Positions 1 through 9,810 are shown, counted from the stretch's first letter. The stretch: 50,010 nucleotides of DNA from Multifurca ochricompacta (GCA_022496185.1 WTXG01000259.1:1-50010); one strand, 5' to 3'. Notes: generated from the letters alone by a model not told the origin. A program made the numbers and translations.

Positions 1-760
1 GTTTTGCACTTTTGCACTGTTTGTTGAATATCACATCAGCCAAAACAAATATAAACAAAGTCTTGGTAGACCATAAAAGGTACAAGATAAGGGTTATGTA
101 ATGCAACAATGATTATGTAATTCTGATCAAAACTTGTGGAGCTATGCCCATTTCAAATTGGGGACTCATTGACTCAGTTTTGTGAGTGGGTATCAGAAAT
201 ATCAGAATCTGATGCTCCACCAAATGTACAGCAACCAATCCTTAATATATGGTTACCATAGTTGTCTTAATATTGATGGGACCTGGAATAGAGCTATTTA
301 ACCATGGTTTACATTCCCAGAATATTATAATTTCCCAATGCACCCCACTTCCTCTGCTCAGAAAGAAAACATGCTCTCTCTGGCCTCTGAAGGTCATTCC
401 ACTCACACTATTGCCTCCAGACTCAGCCTCAGCCAGTCCACAGTCTCTAGGACACTCAGAACCCTCCTTCCCAACCATCAGTCACCTCATTTTGGTCATC
501 TTTCCAAGCTCTCTGCTACCTCTGAACATGCTATCATCATACAAATCACCACAGGAAAGGTTGGCAATGCTGTCCAGGCCACAAAGCACATCAATTCCAT
601 CATCCCCAACCATGTCTCTTCACAAACTGTGCATTGGGTTCTTAAAAAACATTCATTCAAGGCTGTAACAAAGAAGAAAAGGCCACTACTCTCTGCAGTA
701 CATTGCAAGAAGCACTTAGCCTTTGCTTTGAAGTACCAAAACTGGACTATGGAGGACTGG
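1..760 (+). repeat. Left arm of the 760-bp perfect inverted repeat
   Basis: This arm pairs with 813-1572. It contains, from the outside inward, an AT-rich subterminal part, an inner copy of the terminal-repeat core at 167-187 (CATTGACTCAGTTTTGTGAG) and the transposase 5' coding half from 338. The inner core is inverted relative to the outer terminal repeat. I saw no mismatch between the arms in the segments compared. Confidence 0.95.
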
Positions 761-826
761 AAGAGGGTCATTTGGTCAGATGAGACCAAAATCAACAGGT
801 TTGGGTCAGATGCCAGTCCTCCATAG
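338..826 (+). pseudogene. Tc1-type transposase, N-terminal half (left arm)
   Basis: The frame starts at ATG 338 with the motif MHPTSSAQKENML. Residues about 10-105 look like the paired helix-turn-helix DNA-binding region (ASRLSLSQSTVSRTL is a typical recognition helix). The DDE_3 catalytic domain begins with WSDETKINRFGSD, whose Asp at residue 148 would be the first catalytic acid. Immediately after this the reading frame runs into the opposite arm of the palindrome and stops at residue 162, so the second Asp and the third acidic residue are missing. Family length is usually 330-350 residues. The product could still bind transposon ends but not cut. Confident on family; no function expected except possible interference. 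Confidence 0.85.
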
Positions 827-1235
827 TCCAGTTTTGGTACTTCAAAGCAAAGGCTAAGTGCTTCTTGCAATGTACTGCAGAGAGTAGTGGCCTTTTCTTC
901 TTTGTTACAGCCTTGAATGAATGTTTTTTAAGAACCCAATGCACAGTTTGTGAAGAGACATGGTTGGGGATGATGGAATTGATGTGCTTTGTGGCCTGGA
1001 CAGCATTGCCAACCTTTCCTGTGGTGATTTGTATGATGATAGCATGTTCAGAGGTAGCAGAGAGCTTGGAAAGATGACCAAAATGAGGTGACTGATGGTT
1101 GGGAAGGAGGGTTCTGAGTGTCCTAGAGACTGTGGACTGGCTGAGGCTGAGTCTGGAGGCAATAGTGTGAGTGGAATGACCTTCAGAGGCCAGAGAGAGC
1201 ATGTTTTCTTTCTGAGCAGAGGAAGTGGGGTGCAT
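792..1235 (-). pseudogene. Tc1-type transposase, N-terminal half (right arm)
   Basis: This is the mirror copy of the left-arm frame: the first 141 residues are identical, from MHPTSSAQKENML to the tryptophan after the TMED motif. It leaves the palindrome at the loop and stops after six further residues, before the catalytic WSDE motif. The strand-specific loop therefore gives the first catalytic Asp only to the left copy. Confidence 0.85.
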
Positions 1236-1572
1236 TGGGAAATTATAATATTCTGGGAATGTAAACCATGGTTAAATAGCTCTATTCCAGGTCCCATCAA
1301 TATTAAGACAACTATGGTAACCATATATTAAGGATTGGTTGCTGTACATTTGGTGGAGCATCAGATTCTGATATTTCTGATACCCACTCACAAAACTGAG
1401 TCAATGAGTCCCCAATTTGAAATGGGCATAGCTCCACAAGTTTTGATCAGAATTACATAATCATTGTTGCATTACATAACCCTTATCTTGTACCTTTTAT
1501 GGTCTACCAAGACTTTGTTTATATTTGTTTTGGCTGATGTGATATTCAACAAACAGTGCAAAAGTGCAAAAC
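813..1572 (-). repeat. Right arm of the 760-bp perfect inverted repeat
   Basis: This is the reverse complement of 1-760. The mirrored inner terminal-repeat core lies near 1385-1406. Confidence 0.95.
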
Positions 1573-1599
1573 ATTGACTCAGTTTTGTGAGGCACTGTA
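1573..1599. repeat. Terminal inverted repeat and TA target site, right end of the Tc1 element
   Basis: The sequence CATTGACTCAGTTTTGTGAG followed by GCACTG matches the inner core at 167-187 and then diverges. It ends in CACTG-TA, the usual Tc1/mariner end plus TA. The left counterpart would be just upstream of base 1. Confidence 0.7.
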
Positions 1600-2340
1600 A
1601 GCTCTGGTAGACTAGCCAGAGTGTCTGGTGTAATCAGGACTGGGAGTCATGTCATGGAGGAGCCAACCGCAAGTTCCATTAGAGACAAAGGGTGTATAGC
1701 CCTTCCTCTAATGCTGGTGGTGGAGTCCATGATTAAGCCCTAGATGATTGGGGCCATGACTAAGTAGATGTCTAGTCTGTCTCTGGTAGGGCATGGTTAC
1801 CCTACAAAGGCAACGGATACTTATGCCCAGAGATGAAGACTATGTCTACTATGTATAGACTATAGTAGTGCAGCCTACTTGTATCGAGCCCAAGCATCAT
1901 GGGAGTGACTACCCATGCCTTGTTCTAGACCCTAAACTCCACATGTGGGTCACTAAACCCGGCTTACAGATAGAGCCAAGCATTGGCTGGACTTAAAGCC
2001 ACAAGCTTCTGGCTATAGGCCTACTAAAACTATCTATGGGATGAAGACCCAGCTACAACTATGAAATTACTAATACCTAGTGCGCACTCAAGGAGCTCAA
2101 GGTGTTTCACCTGCTTAGGGTCCCTCATCACCTTTTGCAAGAACCCTTAAAGGGCTAGCCAAACAGTTCAGGATGAGCAGTAAACTGCGTCATCCTGTGG
2201 GGTGTTAAGGTGCACAGACAGTAAAATAAGAAGCTCACAGAAGAAAGCGGTGGGAAAGACTTTGAAGCTTTTTGTGAGCTTGGATGTGCAAGAGTGAGTT
2301 GGGCTGTGAATGAACAAAGGGAAAGAACAGATCAGTATGA
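1600..2340 (-). other. Presumed 5' internal part of a copia element, no ORF found
   Basis: Read on the minus strand, this stretch lies directly downstream of a copia LTR and primer site, so it should be leader and gag. No open frame longer than about 65 codons and no recognisable gag motif remains. The Tc1 fold-back ends at 1599 and may have cut the element there. Identity as copia is inferred from position only. Confidence 0.4.
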
Positions 2341-2358
2341 GCAGCAGGGCCCATAACC
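2341..2358 (-). promoter_or_regulatory. copia primer binding site (initiator tRNA-Met anticodon half)
   Basis: On the minus strand the sequence GGTTATGGGCCCTG directly follows the LTR end. It is complementary to the anticodon stem-loop of eukaryotic initiator tRNA-Met (CAGGGCCCATAACC). Some copia elements, for example Drosophila copia, are known to prime from a half-molecule of this tRNA. The zero-base distance to the LTR end supports the call and fixes the LTR boundary at 2359. Confidence 0.65.
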
Positions 2359-2866
2359 TGTCAAACAATCATGCTGCTGGTTATACTGACTGCGGTTAGT
2401 AGCGTGTTAGGCTAGAAAGACAAGTATACTTCAGAGGTTGAAGAAACTCTATATTACTATTCTACTGACCTAGAAAGACAAGTATCTACAAGAGATGTTA
2501 GTCAAAGGTATGATAGAAAGTATAGTACGACTTACACTTCAGAGGTTGAAGAAACTCTGAAGTGAAAGAGACGAAACAGACACCCTTATATACCCATGGG
2601 GGCCAGGGGAAATGGTCTGTGCGCACTGGGAATAAGTCCACAAGTGCCGGACAATAAAGATGAGGGACAAAGGCTATTGGCCAAAGGAGAATCACATGCT
2701 ATACTGTGCATTACTAAGTCTATCACTAATCAGCTGAGTAAGGAGAGAAGGAATGTAATAAAGATAACATAAAAAGTCCGATACTCCGGAATCTAATCTA
2801 ATCTAATCTACAGCTGAAGCGAAACATAGATGCCTGAAGCATCTCCAGACACTTCCTGTGTCAACA
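2359..2866 (-). repeat. Ty1/copia long terminal repeat (5' LTR, minus strand)
   Basis: The repeat reads TGTTGACAC...TTTGACA on the minus strand and is about 508 bp long. It is nearly identical, inverted, to 13015-13475; I noted at least three substitutions. It contains a TATATAAGGG box (about 2586-2595 region, minus strand) and two copies of an AGAGTTTCTTCAACCTCTGA motif. An (AATCT)n run sits near 2793. The primer site follows at once, so this is a 5' LTR whose internal region runs to the left. Confidence 0.8.
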
Positions 2867-3586
2867 TTTACCAGTACCCAGATTTCAAGGTAAGTTATAT
2901 TATGATGTACTATAACTGTCTAAAATTGCCAACAGGGTTCATGTTGTAAGGATGGCTTGGGTGTTGGATGTGAAACCTCTGGTCATCACCACTTCTGGCA
3001 GGACCCGTTTGCTCTCATTCTTCCATACTATACTGTCAATAAATTTTCTAACATTTGCCTGACTTTAGTTTCGGACAGACTCTGACACTGGTGCAAAGCG
3101 TGATTGATCTATGGTACAAGTAATTTTACTTAGCATATTACAGGGATTGTGCGCGTTCCGGGCTGCCTGCCTATTCTTTTCCGTACACCCGGCTACCCGG
3201 TTTCTCCCTTACTCCCTTTTACTTATTCCACTTTCGTTCACCCCACATGGCTTCACCTCTGTTTATTTTCTAAAACTTTCCTTCAGCTAGGTCTCTCCAC
3301 AAGTATATAAAGGGTACATACAATGCTTGTAGTAGACCAGCCAGTGAACAAGCAACCTAGGAATCTCTCTCTCTCTCTCTTTTCTCTTCTTGTGTGCTAA
3401 AGAACCTCAACATCGTCCAGCGCAAGGTCAAATGGAACCAGCAAGCACGTATTTGCAAGTTCAAAAAGTACAACAACATCTCTCCTTCGACATCAAAGTT
3501 ATCCTGGGTTTCTTCCTTCCTCCTCTCTCCTCTGTCTCTCTCTCTCCTCTCGGGAAACGCGCTTTGCCTCTTACTCACCGCGGACC
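2867..3586. other. Non-coding stretch with a TATA box and CT-rich tract
   Basis: No convincing gene. A TATATAAAGG box at about 3304-3313 is followed by a (CT)n-rich region (3364-3390 and 3520-3550), which resembles a fungal promoter or an LTR core. It may be the promoter or first exon of the broken gene that follows. Small frames here (for example 3394-3675) carry no recognised motif. Confidence 0.35.
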
Positions 3587-3948
3587 ACATCCGTACAATG
3601 TGCAGCATTTTGTTCAGAGTTAATCACGAAAGTATATGCAAAACACCTTCAAAGGATAGAAAAATCACCAATTGATTATGGCCCTCAAATTGGAGCACTG
3701 GCATTGGTAACAGCTGCAGTTGAGTGAGGGCTAATGTTGTTCAGGGATGGTGTCAAGGGACCCAGTTTTATTGAAGATCCTTGGGGCAGAAAGGTGCGAG
3801 AATGGGTTGGCACTACAAAAAGAGTTGACAGCAAACATTGGGAGTGAATAATTGACCAATCACAATACTATTATCACACAAGTAAGGGGTCCTCTCAAGA
3901 TGCTGGAGGACCCACTGATACTGCCTTTCCCCTCATTGAGCTTGACTG
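3587..3948 (+). pseudogene. Degraded gene of unknown function with two TGA stops
   Basis: One frame (codon phase of base 3629) reads as protein-like sequence for about 120 codons, with motifs such as KVYAKHLQRIEKSP, DYGPQIGALALVTAA and GGPTDTAFPLIELDW. It is interrupted only by TGA at 3725-3727 and 3845-3847; at least the second sits where a Trp codon TGG would fit. It ends at a good splice donor (GTATGT at 3949), so an intron may follow. The composition recalls the conserved C-terminal parts of basidiomycete-specific families of unknown function found near transposons, but I cannot name one. Start unknown. Confidence 0.4.
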
Positions 3949-4593
3949 GTATGTCTCATTAATATATTATATTCCTCTGATTTATTCATGCTAGATATCA
4001 AAAAACATTGTGCGCATAGATTACCATCTTCATGTAAATTGCTTAGTAATAATGTTAAACTATTATAGACTATCTGAGAACTGCTTTGTGAACCACTTTG
4101 TGAACCACTTTGCCAACCCAAAAAACGCAATAAACATAAAAACTAGACTAATGAGTCCTAGATTTGAAAAGTAGCTTTACATTGAAAAGTAGCTTTACAT
4201 TTTCAAAAGTAGTTCTAGGCATGAAGACATGTTTGCTAGATCTACTTTTGAATTTAAAGTGCTAGAAGGGCTAGATTGGCTAGCAATAGTCAATCTAGCA
4301 ATATGTCATTTTTGCTGATGTAACCCATTACCATTACACTTCACAGACTCATGATACATTCTAAACTATGTGGTAGTCTATATTATTAGTAGAATATGTG
4401 TATTGGAATGCAAAAGGTGTATAGGCATATGATAGTTAGTCTGGCCTGGCATCTCCAGTGTCAATTCATGCTGCATGCATGCTGCTATTCCCACATATAG
4501 TAAATACAATCTGGCGCCCTAGCCATTCTAGTCATTCTAGTCTATCTAGTTGTGCTAGCTAAATGTAATTTTCCTGATGCATCCCACAAGTAG
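3949..4593. other. AT-rich intergenic sequence with short direct repeats
   Basis: No gene seen. A unit like AAAAGTAGCTTTACATT is repeated in tandem at about 4168-4205, and CTAGATT/TCTAG motifs recur. Similar TCTAG-rich text occurs beside the repeat blocks at 10.7, 11.3 and 22.1 kb, suggesting old repeat remains. Confidence 0.4.
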
Positions 4594-4865
4594 TGATTGG
4601 CAGGGGTAACCCTGGGGTATCCTCATTGGTACCCGTACCCGTACCCATGAAAACGCGTGCAAGTTCTTTACTTGCATCGCGCATTTCGGATGACCAGCCT
4701 GGGCCATCCCGGACCAAGGTGATAAGGACTTGGACACCACGCATTCATTTATGGCTACTCAATATCCCTCAAAATTTGCTGGTTTGTGTTCAGAAAATGA
4801 AATGGATACTTTATTTACATTATTATTTCATTATTTTGGTTTCATTTCATACAAGCACGACTGTT
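4594..4865 (+). repeat. Small dispersed repeat, copy 1 (MITE-like)
   Basis: This copy is related, inverted, to 22340-22535, 22535-22805 and 22906-23226. Shared landmarks in order are AGTGATTGGCAGGGGTAACC, a (GGTACCC)-type GC-rich run, a small hairpin (TGCAAG-loop-CTTGCA at about 4659-4677), a GGATGACC...CCGG block, CATTCATTTATGGCTA, and an AT-rich end finishing in ACAAGCACGACT. It has no coding capacity. Size and multiple copies suggest a non-autonomous element, but target duplications were not identified. Confidence 0.65.
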
Positions 4866-4889
4866 TTTTTGTTTTTTTTTGTAATTGAC

Positions 4890-5095
4890 TTCATAACACG
4901 CTTGCGGGATGGTGCCCAATCGCGCGGCCACATCAGGAGAAACAATGTAGCTACTACTACTACAGACAATGAGTGGGAGCAACAACAAAATGATTTTATA
5001 ATGCGCTTGCAGGACGGTGCCCAATCGCGTGGCCACATCAGGAAACAACGTAGCTACTACTACTACAGACAATAAGTGGGAGTGACAACAAAGTG
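4890..5095 (+). repeat. Two tandem copies of a ~103-bp unit
   Basis: Units at about 4890-4992 and 4993-5095 share the CGCTTGC...GGTGCCCAATCGCG core, GGCCACATCAGG and a CTACTACTACTACAGACAAT microsatellite. They differ by about a dozen changes. No function is apparent. Confidence 0.8.
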
Positions 5096-5394
5096 TCATG
5101 GTGTAAAACCTGGGGGAAAAAAACAGTGTAGACTAAGGTAAATGGCCATCCGAAACAGAGACTGTTCGAGAACGAAGAAAGAAAAAACTTACCAAGTCCT
5201 ACATATCCACCAGCAAACTCAATCCGGCTCGCATGGTCGACGGGAAGCGATGGGCTTGACAAACGTTCCGCTTCTTGGTAGCTGCTGTCCAGAGTGGGTG
5301 ATTGGAGCCATTGGGAGGCCGGTCTATCAACAGGGAGTAGGCGCGGTAGTCGCTGCCAGCCGTGTTCTCAGAGGGAGCCGCACAGGCACGGTCA

Positions 5395-6455
5395 CAGAGT
5401 CATTCCTCGCGCCAATTGTCGTAGGCACGGAGGCGGGAGAGGGCATGCCACTTCAGAGAAGGGCGTTCGTCCAGGTCGCAAAGGGACATTGTCGTGCAGG
5501 AATGGGCAGCAGCCTTCGAGGAAGCCATCATGGCATGGTAAGTCTTGACCGCCGGAATCCACATGAACTTGAGGTGGGTCTGGGAAAGTCGACAGCAAAG
5601 TGGAGAGTGACCACTGGAAAAGCACAAAGTCGCCAGTGAACTTGCGTGGGTCGTGCGAGCAGAGGGAGAGGAGGAAGGAAGAAGAGGAGGTGGTCAGTAC
5701 CACAGACAGAGGAACCAAGGACTCACCCAGAAAATTGCAGAGCCAGCTCATGGTGCGAGCCAGCCCAAACAACTCCATGTCAGCCCTAATGACTCCCAAG
5801 CCCCAACACCACTCCATGATCCACTCACCCCATTGATCCATAAGGGTCACTGCAGCAGCCCCCACTACCTTTTCGTCGCCATGGCCTGCGCTGGATAGGG
5901 ACACGGCAACATGTATGAGGATGACCGACGCATGCGGCTGGGAAAGATGCGCGGCGAGGGCATCCTTGCTGAGTTGAGGGTGGGTAACCCCATCGTAAGA
6001 GACATGGTCGCCCCACTCTGGGAGTTCCCAGGGGGCGAGTGCAAGCACATCCACTGGGCAGGCCAGTGGAGGGGTGCGCACCGCCAGCATTGTAAGCAGT
6101 GTGGGTCGTGCTGGCTGCGTGTGTCATCAAGGCCGAGACAAGGGGGCCCAAATGGCATCATCTGCCTCAGTGGAAAGGCGGATGGACAGTTGGGACCAGG
6201 GAGGGAGGGACGAGTAGTGGAGTAAAGTGGTGTCTGTGAGCTTCTGCATATAGTGAGTCATGGAGAGAAGGTGTACCAGTTCATGGGAGCCGTGTGGAAA
6301 GACCCAGAGACCACTTTGACCATGTGGTTGGTGACTCCCTGTAAGAGCTTGATCAAGCCAGCAGCTTGTTTGGATCGGACCCAGAGCTGGGAGCCATAGG
6401 TGAGGACAGGGTGGCAAATGGCATTCAGAACAAGACGCCAGTTGGCCATGCGAAC
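5395..6455 (-). pseudogene. LINE (non-LTR retrotransposon) fragment: RT C-terminus and RNase H
   Basis: On the minus strand, 6449-6258 reads RLVLNAICHPVLTYGSQLW followed by LIKLLQGVTNHMVKVVSG, the conserved post-RT thumb region of fungal Tad/L1-type LINEs. After a frameshift near 6290 the protein continues (ELVHLLSMTHYMQKLTDT). Further on, in the frame of 5392-6090, an RNase H-like part appears (GAAAV...GVIRADMELFGLARTMSWL). The C-terminal block CDLDERPSLKWHALSRLRAY lies in yet another frame at 5400-5480. Several frameshifts make it dead. The RT core upstream of 6460 is absent, consistent with 5' truncation during target-primed insertion. The plus-strand frame 5142-5639 is an antisense shadow. 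Confidence 0.7.
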
Positions 6456-6720
6456 TGATCGGAGGGAAGCACGTGGACGGCAGCACTCAAGCGACTGTTA
6501 TTCTGTGCTTCTGTGCATTTCTGCGCATTTTGGAAAACGGGCCCAGTCAGACCCGAGGAGATAAGATTGTGCGACTGTCCTGCATTTTCAGCATACAGTT
6601 CCACTTCCTTCACATGCCCCTTTGCCTTGTACCCAGTACCTCTCATTCTAACCCACTTTTGTCATACGATAAGTATAAATAGTTACTGTGTGCATACATT
6701 GTACTAGTAAATAATGCCAG
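6456..6720. other. Short spacer between LINE and hAT remnants
   Basis: No gene seen. It presumably holds the 3' flank of the hAT element. I could not identify a terminal inverted repeat. Confidence 0.4.
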
Positions 6721-9700
6721 TCAAATCAAATCCCAATCTTCCTCAAGCTCCTCCTCCTCTCCCTCAACCTCTGGGAGGATAGTTGCAGCTTTTACATCAC
6801 TATTCTTGACATATCCCAGCTTGCTCCATTCCCCAACCATCATCAAAGCTCGAGTTGACTGAATTGAGAGGCGAGAGCGGAGGTGCGACAAAAGAATGTG
6901 GCCTGTGCTGAAAACGCGCTCAACATTCACAGATGTTGCTGAAATATGTGTATTAGTAGACTCAAAAACCCTTATAACAATTCCATTACTTACCTGGTAT
7001 TGTGAGATAATCCATTGCCATTCGAGAAAGCTGCGGGTACATGGGTTGATGCTCATACCACCAAGCAAGAACATCCTTTACATACTCAGGGTCTGTGCTG
7101 AGGAAGCGCTCCAACTCGTCTTGCAGATTTGAGGGTTTGGGTGCAGCAAGTGCAGGGAGATTGTCGAAGATGTTCCTTGAGGGCGATTCTGTGGGCTATG
7201 GATTCAATGTTAATGTTAATACTTGGATCACAATGTAAGATTATTAGTACTTACTTCTTCAAACATCTCTTTATCTTCGTCTACTGGAACAGCTTTGTAG
7301 GTGCCCTCAAATCGGTCTCAAACAATTTTCAGTGATGTTTTGATCCACTCCTCTGTCCAGCCAGCATTTCTGAAATACTCTAGTTTATGTCGAGGGTGGA
7401 GAACTAGGGAAATGATTGACTGAACATGTAATGTTGTAGCAATGCAAGTACATACCCATAGCAATCCTATAAACTTCAGAAAGATCAGTTTTGCTGTAGT
7501 ACCAGTTAAGGGTTTTCTTTGCCATTGTGAGTGCAGCTTGAATAGACAAAGGATACTGTGGATTGAGTGCATTGGTGGCAAGAACCTCATCAATGCGGTC
7601 CATGGCAGGAATGACCATCGCGATGTTTGGAATGCCATCACGAGAGAAAAAGAGTGTTGCACCTTTGAAGATCTGGACAGAATGAGTAAAAGAATCAAAC
7701 AAGGTATGAAAACTCACCTTTAGAACCTGGCACAGCTGACAAGCTATCTCCCATTCATTCACGTCCATCTCGTACTGCCTCAGCTTCATCTCCCGGTCAC
7801 CAGTGATAATGTCCAGTGCTTCAGAATATGTCACAGCAAAGTCTAGCATGTCATACGTCAAGTTCCATCAGGTGGACACGTCCCAGGGCATCATATGACA
7901 ACTGAGATTGAGGTCTTTGAGAGTGGAAACCCATTTTGGGAGGATGAGCATTGATGAGTTTTTGATCGCGAACGCTATCTTGCGGATCTAGCATGGGTGC
8001 TTAGTCAGAGATCTACAGCATTAGCGCCAACTGGACGCACCTTCACCAACATTGTTCGCACTGGTTGTACATCACCATCAAGATCATCCAACTCCAGCTC
8101 CAACATCCCTTGGTGCTCATCCACCCATCCTTCACCATCATCATCATCATCATCATCATCATCATTATCACAACCATCTGCCTGGGTCAACAAGTCCTCA
8201 ACATCAAGATCTCCTGCTAGCGTGTGTAATGCGATCATTGCCTCATCAATGATCGCACCCTCTCGCGCATGTGGAACATCAAACTGTCGAATGACAGTCT
8301 TGGCAATCAGATTGATAATATGTGTGAAGCAACATGTTCGACTTGCTGGGCCAGGGAATTGGGGGAGGAGGAACTTCAGCTCGTCAATCATTCTATCGTT
8401 ATTGGTTGCATTGTCACAAGTGATGCTTAGGATCTATGGAAATCTGTTAAGTTTATATTCCTCATCACTTGTTTGGATACTGACCTTATCAGAAATATCA
8501 AAGTCATCAAGAATCTTTGCAAATGCAGCAGCGAGGTTCAATCCCGAATGTGACATGGCCACCTCAACGAGATCGAGAAGCATGGCAACAGGGACACCAT
8601 CCCGCTCAAAGTGGACTGTAACAGCAATATAAGCTTTGTGGTTAGGTGATGTCCATGCATCTAACACAAAGTTCAAGGCACCATCGTATTCCTGTAAAGT
8701 GTAAGTCATCATTTTTGGCTCTGATATAGATATCATATTCACAGACTTGTTACCCACCTGTAGCATCGTTGCAATCCTCTGGCAACACCAAACAAAGACA
8801 TTCTTGACATCGCGGGACACTGTTTCGGGTGAAGGTATGTAGCATTCAGGCCTCCCAGTCTTCATCAGTGACTGAAACCCTCGATCCTTGACAATGTTAA
8901 AGGGTTGAATGCTTTCTGAAACCCATCGAACAATCTCCGTGCTGCCACAGCCAAGAACAATCTCAGTATGGTCACAGATCTCTATTGATGGTGACATACC
9001 ATGATTCTGTCTTGGTATGTTGCCGATATGAGTAAGTTACTCTATTTAGGTTAGTCCTCTCAAAAACTGCAGTAATTGACCCATTCTTCAATGTAGCTTT
9101 TTCCACGGCCTCTCGTGCAGCATGGACATCCTTTTTTTTGATCTGCAGTTTCTATTATCTCTTTGCTCCAACAGATTTTGGCGTGGCGTCGCAAATTGCT
9201 TGTTGACTTTGCATCTCCTGTATCCAGGTAGCATCGGACATGCCGGTAATACTGACCTTTCCCTTTGCAGTGCTTTGCATTACACTCAAAGACATGAACT
9301 CGACGGCCATCAATGTGATCAATGCAGGGATATGGTTTGAAAAACGCATAGATTGGTGAGTTCCAATATTTCGAAAGTCTCTCTACGTGCATGTTAGAAA
9401 AGACAGTGACATTGTGCGGGAACTGACTGACTCAATTCATCTTTTGCAGACTCCTCAGGTTCGTCATCATCATCATCAATCACTATGACACTAGGACCAC
9501 TGGGATCGTTGTCGTCATCATTGCTTCCATCAGCTTCCTCTATTATTTGGCCTTGGACAGTATTATCTTCATCATCAATATCTTCAATGTCAACAGAGGC
9601 CTGCCAGCTTTCAAAAGTACCAGTACTTGTATCCTTAGTAGGGAGTGGTATTTGGCTTGTATTTGTCGATAAATGAGATAATTGTTTTGCCTTCTTATTC

Positions 9701-9810
9701 TTGGGTAGCAGTGGATCTGCGTTCTCTGTGACACACGTCGTCTGCTTTCGTTTGCGAGAACTTGAAGGACGTAAATTAGGAGCAGCTTTGCTAGAGCTAG
9801 AGGGAGACAT
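6721..9810 (-). pseudogene. hAT-family transposase with BED zinc finger, 10 exons, broken
   Basis: The gene starts at ATG 9810 with a Ser/Lys-rich and acidic N-terminus. Inferred exons are 9810-9432, 9382-9000, 8941-8758, 8691-8485, 8433-8041, 7987-7718, 7672-7456, 7403-7255, 7195-6994 and 6938-6721; all introns are 45-66 bp with GT...AG. Exon 2 has a BED-type finger (CNAKHC...NLRRHAKICW). Exons 3-5 give the hAT core (VKDRGFQSLMKTGRPECY, LDAWTSPNHKAYIAVTVHF, ITCDNATNNDRMIDELK). The last exons give WWYEHQPMYPQLSRMAMDYL and the dimerisation block SVNVERVFSTGHILLSHLRS. Defects are one extra A in an A8 run near 9132-9139, TGA at 7868-7870 where CGA (Arg) is expected, and TGA at 7318-7320. An Asp run at about 8138-8165 is encoded by an (ATC)n repeat. 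All splice signals survive, so decay is recent. Confidence 0.85.

Larger units (their letters stand above)
1..1599. mobile_element. Tc1/mariner fold-back element (two head-to-head 5' halves)
   Basis: Bases 1-760 and 813-1572 are reverse complements of each other, identical at every stretch I compared, around a 52-bp unique loop (761-812). Each arm carries the 5' half of the same Tc1-type transposase reading toward the centre. The right end continues past the arm (1573-1597) into a sequence ending GGCACTG followed by TA, which fits a Tc1/mariner terminal repeat ending in CAGTGCC with a TA target site. The left end must lie just outside the window. No 3' half of a transposase exists, so the element cannot move by itself. 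It could be a deletion/inversion derivative, or an inversion artefact of assembly. Confidence 0.85.

Noticed and set aside
5142..5639. 165-codon plus-strand frame
   Set aside because: It is antisense to the LINE RNase H region, without protein motifs.
7997..8632. 211-codon Ser-rich plus-strand frame
   Set aside because: It is antisense to hAT exons 4-5; the Ser run is the mirror of the Asp-coding repeat.
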